DNA from: Bacillota bacterium
Lineage (GTDB): Bacteria > Bacillota_E > Sulfobacillia > Sulfobacillales > Sulfobacillaceae
Direction of reading: 5' to 3'
Assembly: GCA_021802225.1 (NCBI GenBank)
Contig: JAKAAS010000121.1
Location: forward strand, 1-6,192
Length of the DNA: 6,192 bases
The notes under the pieces are model-generated. The model was given only the letters and a program-made list of their open reading frames with translations. It made no database searches and was not told where the DNA came from. A program made the translations under genes and the position numbers. Positions 5,622 through 6,192 of the stretch are shown in pieces. Numbering within the stretch: position 1 is the stretch's first letter; every line of letters starts with the position of its first letter.

Positions 5622-6192
5622 TTATCGCGGCTTAGGTACCGCAGGCAAAGGAGCCTCGTGCTGCTGGCTGCTAAGAAAACGGTAGGCTAAGATCGCATTT
5701 TCCAAAGCCACACGGCGTTCAAAGACCATGAAATCTTCTCCGAGCAATGCTTTGAGGGTCCGGATGCGGGAATAGAGCGTCTGCCGGTGAATACCCAATG
5801 CCGTGGAGACGTCCTGTTTGGACCCGTTAAGCGTGAGCAGAGCTTCCAGGGTAATCAACAGAGCGTCGGCGCTTTTGCTATGTTCGCTCTCCAGCAAGGC
5901 GTCAAGCTCCGGATGAATCACCAGCCGCTGCAGCACATCCGGCGCCGTAGCCAGAAGCCACCGGTAGGCGCCCAGCTTCTCGTAGCTTTGGGGGTGGGTC
6001 CCGCACACGTGCCCGGCCACCTGTGAGGCGTCATAGGCCTCGGCAAACGACGTGTGAATTTCCGCTGGGTCGTTATGCGGAGCAGAGAGCCCCACGGTGC
6101 ACTGTCGCCCTCCAAAGCTATGGGCCAATGCCTCAGGCAGTTTGAGTATGTCTGCAGACCGCCCGATCACGAGCCAAATATCCCGGTCAGTT
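5622..6192 (-). CDS. PucR/CdaR-type transcriptional regulator, C-terminal part
   Basis: Cytoplasmic DNA-binding regulator; 189 residues are visible and the start lies beyond the right edge. The frame is open through 6192 and reads TDRDIWLVIGRSADI across the GTG at 6170, so that codon is internal. The visible N-terminal part (IWLVIGRS..., CTVGLSAP, SFAEAYDASQVA) fits the degenerate GGDEF-like domain of PucR/CdaR proteins. The C-terminal helix-turn-helix lies at 5721-5864: ALLITLEALLTLNGSKQD followed by VSTALGIHRQTLYSRIRTLK and ALLGEDF, the HTH_30 pattern with the H-R-x-T-L-x-x-R-I core. A proline-rich tail (APLPAVPKPR) ends at TAA 5622-5624. PucR-type proteins usually sense a metabolite through a variable N-terminal domain not seen here and control catabolic genes. 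Its target could be the convergent MFS gene or genes outside the window. Confidence 0.88.
   Translation of the reverse strand, partial: TDRDIWLVIGRSADILKLPEALAHSFGGRQCTVGLSAPHNDPAEIHTSFAEAYDASQVAGHVCGTHPQSYEKLGAYRWLLATAPDVLQRLVIHPELDALLESEHSKSADALLITLEALLTLNGSKQDVSTALGIHRQTLYSRIRTLKALLGEDFMVFERRVALENAILAYRFLSSQQHEAPLPAVPKPR

Noticed and set aside
6168..6170. GTG at 6170 as the start of a 182-residue regulator
   Set aside because: The frame stays open to the window edge and the residues before it (DIWL) continue the strand typical of the PucR/CdaR central domain, so the codon is an internal valine.

Overview
The window looks like an ordinary chromosomal stretch of a moderately GC-rich bacterium. 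Alternative start codons (TTG, possibly GTG) combined with purine-rich Shine-Dalgarno sites, and a PucR-type regulator, suggest a Gram-positive Firmicute or Actinobacterium-like host. A Sulfobacillus-type acidophile is my guess, made without any database search. I saw no phage, transposon, CRISPR, tRNA or rRNA signal.

Layout from left to right. (1) 1-1335, minus: the first 445 residues of an AMP-forming acyl-CoA synthetase that runs off the left edge. It reads as one uninterrupted frame. (2) 1475-2653 (or 2668), minus: a 12-helix MFS transporter with its own candidate promoter. (3) 2669-2867: a gap full of inverted repeats, several mutually exclusive. (4) 2868-3290, minus: a small three-helix DUF1634 protein whose candidate ATG overlaps the stop of the gene before it (ATGA). 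(5) 3287-4092, minus: its usual partner, a TauE/SafE-family permease. The reading frame is broken about 50 codons in, where a conserved stretch is missing, so I call it a pseudogene. (6) 4093-4368: a divergent intergenic region. It holds a good promoter for the rightward gene and, on the leftward strand, a terminator-like hairpin overlapped by a competing hairpin. (7) 4369-5541, plus: a second MFS transporter of CynX/NimT-like appearance. (8) 5622-6192, minus: the C-terminal part of a PucR/CdaR-type transcriptional regulator, convergent with the transporter and cut by the right edge.

Overall this is a small-molecule uptake/efflux and activation neighbourhood: two MFS carriers, a sulfite/organosulfonate-type permease pair, an acyl-CoA ligase and a regulator type often linked to catabolic genes. 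Nothing in the sequence fixes the substrates. The points most worth a second look are the damaged TauE gene beside an intact DUF1634 partner, the attenuator-like leader before it, and the two transporter start codons, where the longest reading frame is probably not the true protein.
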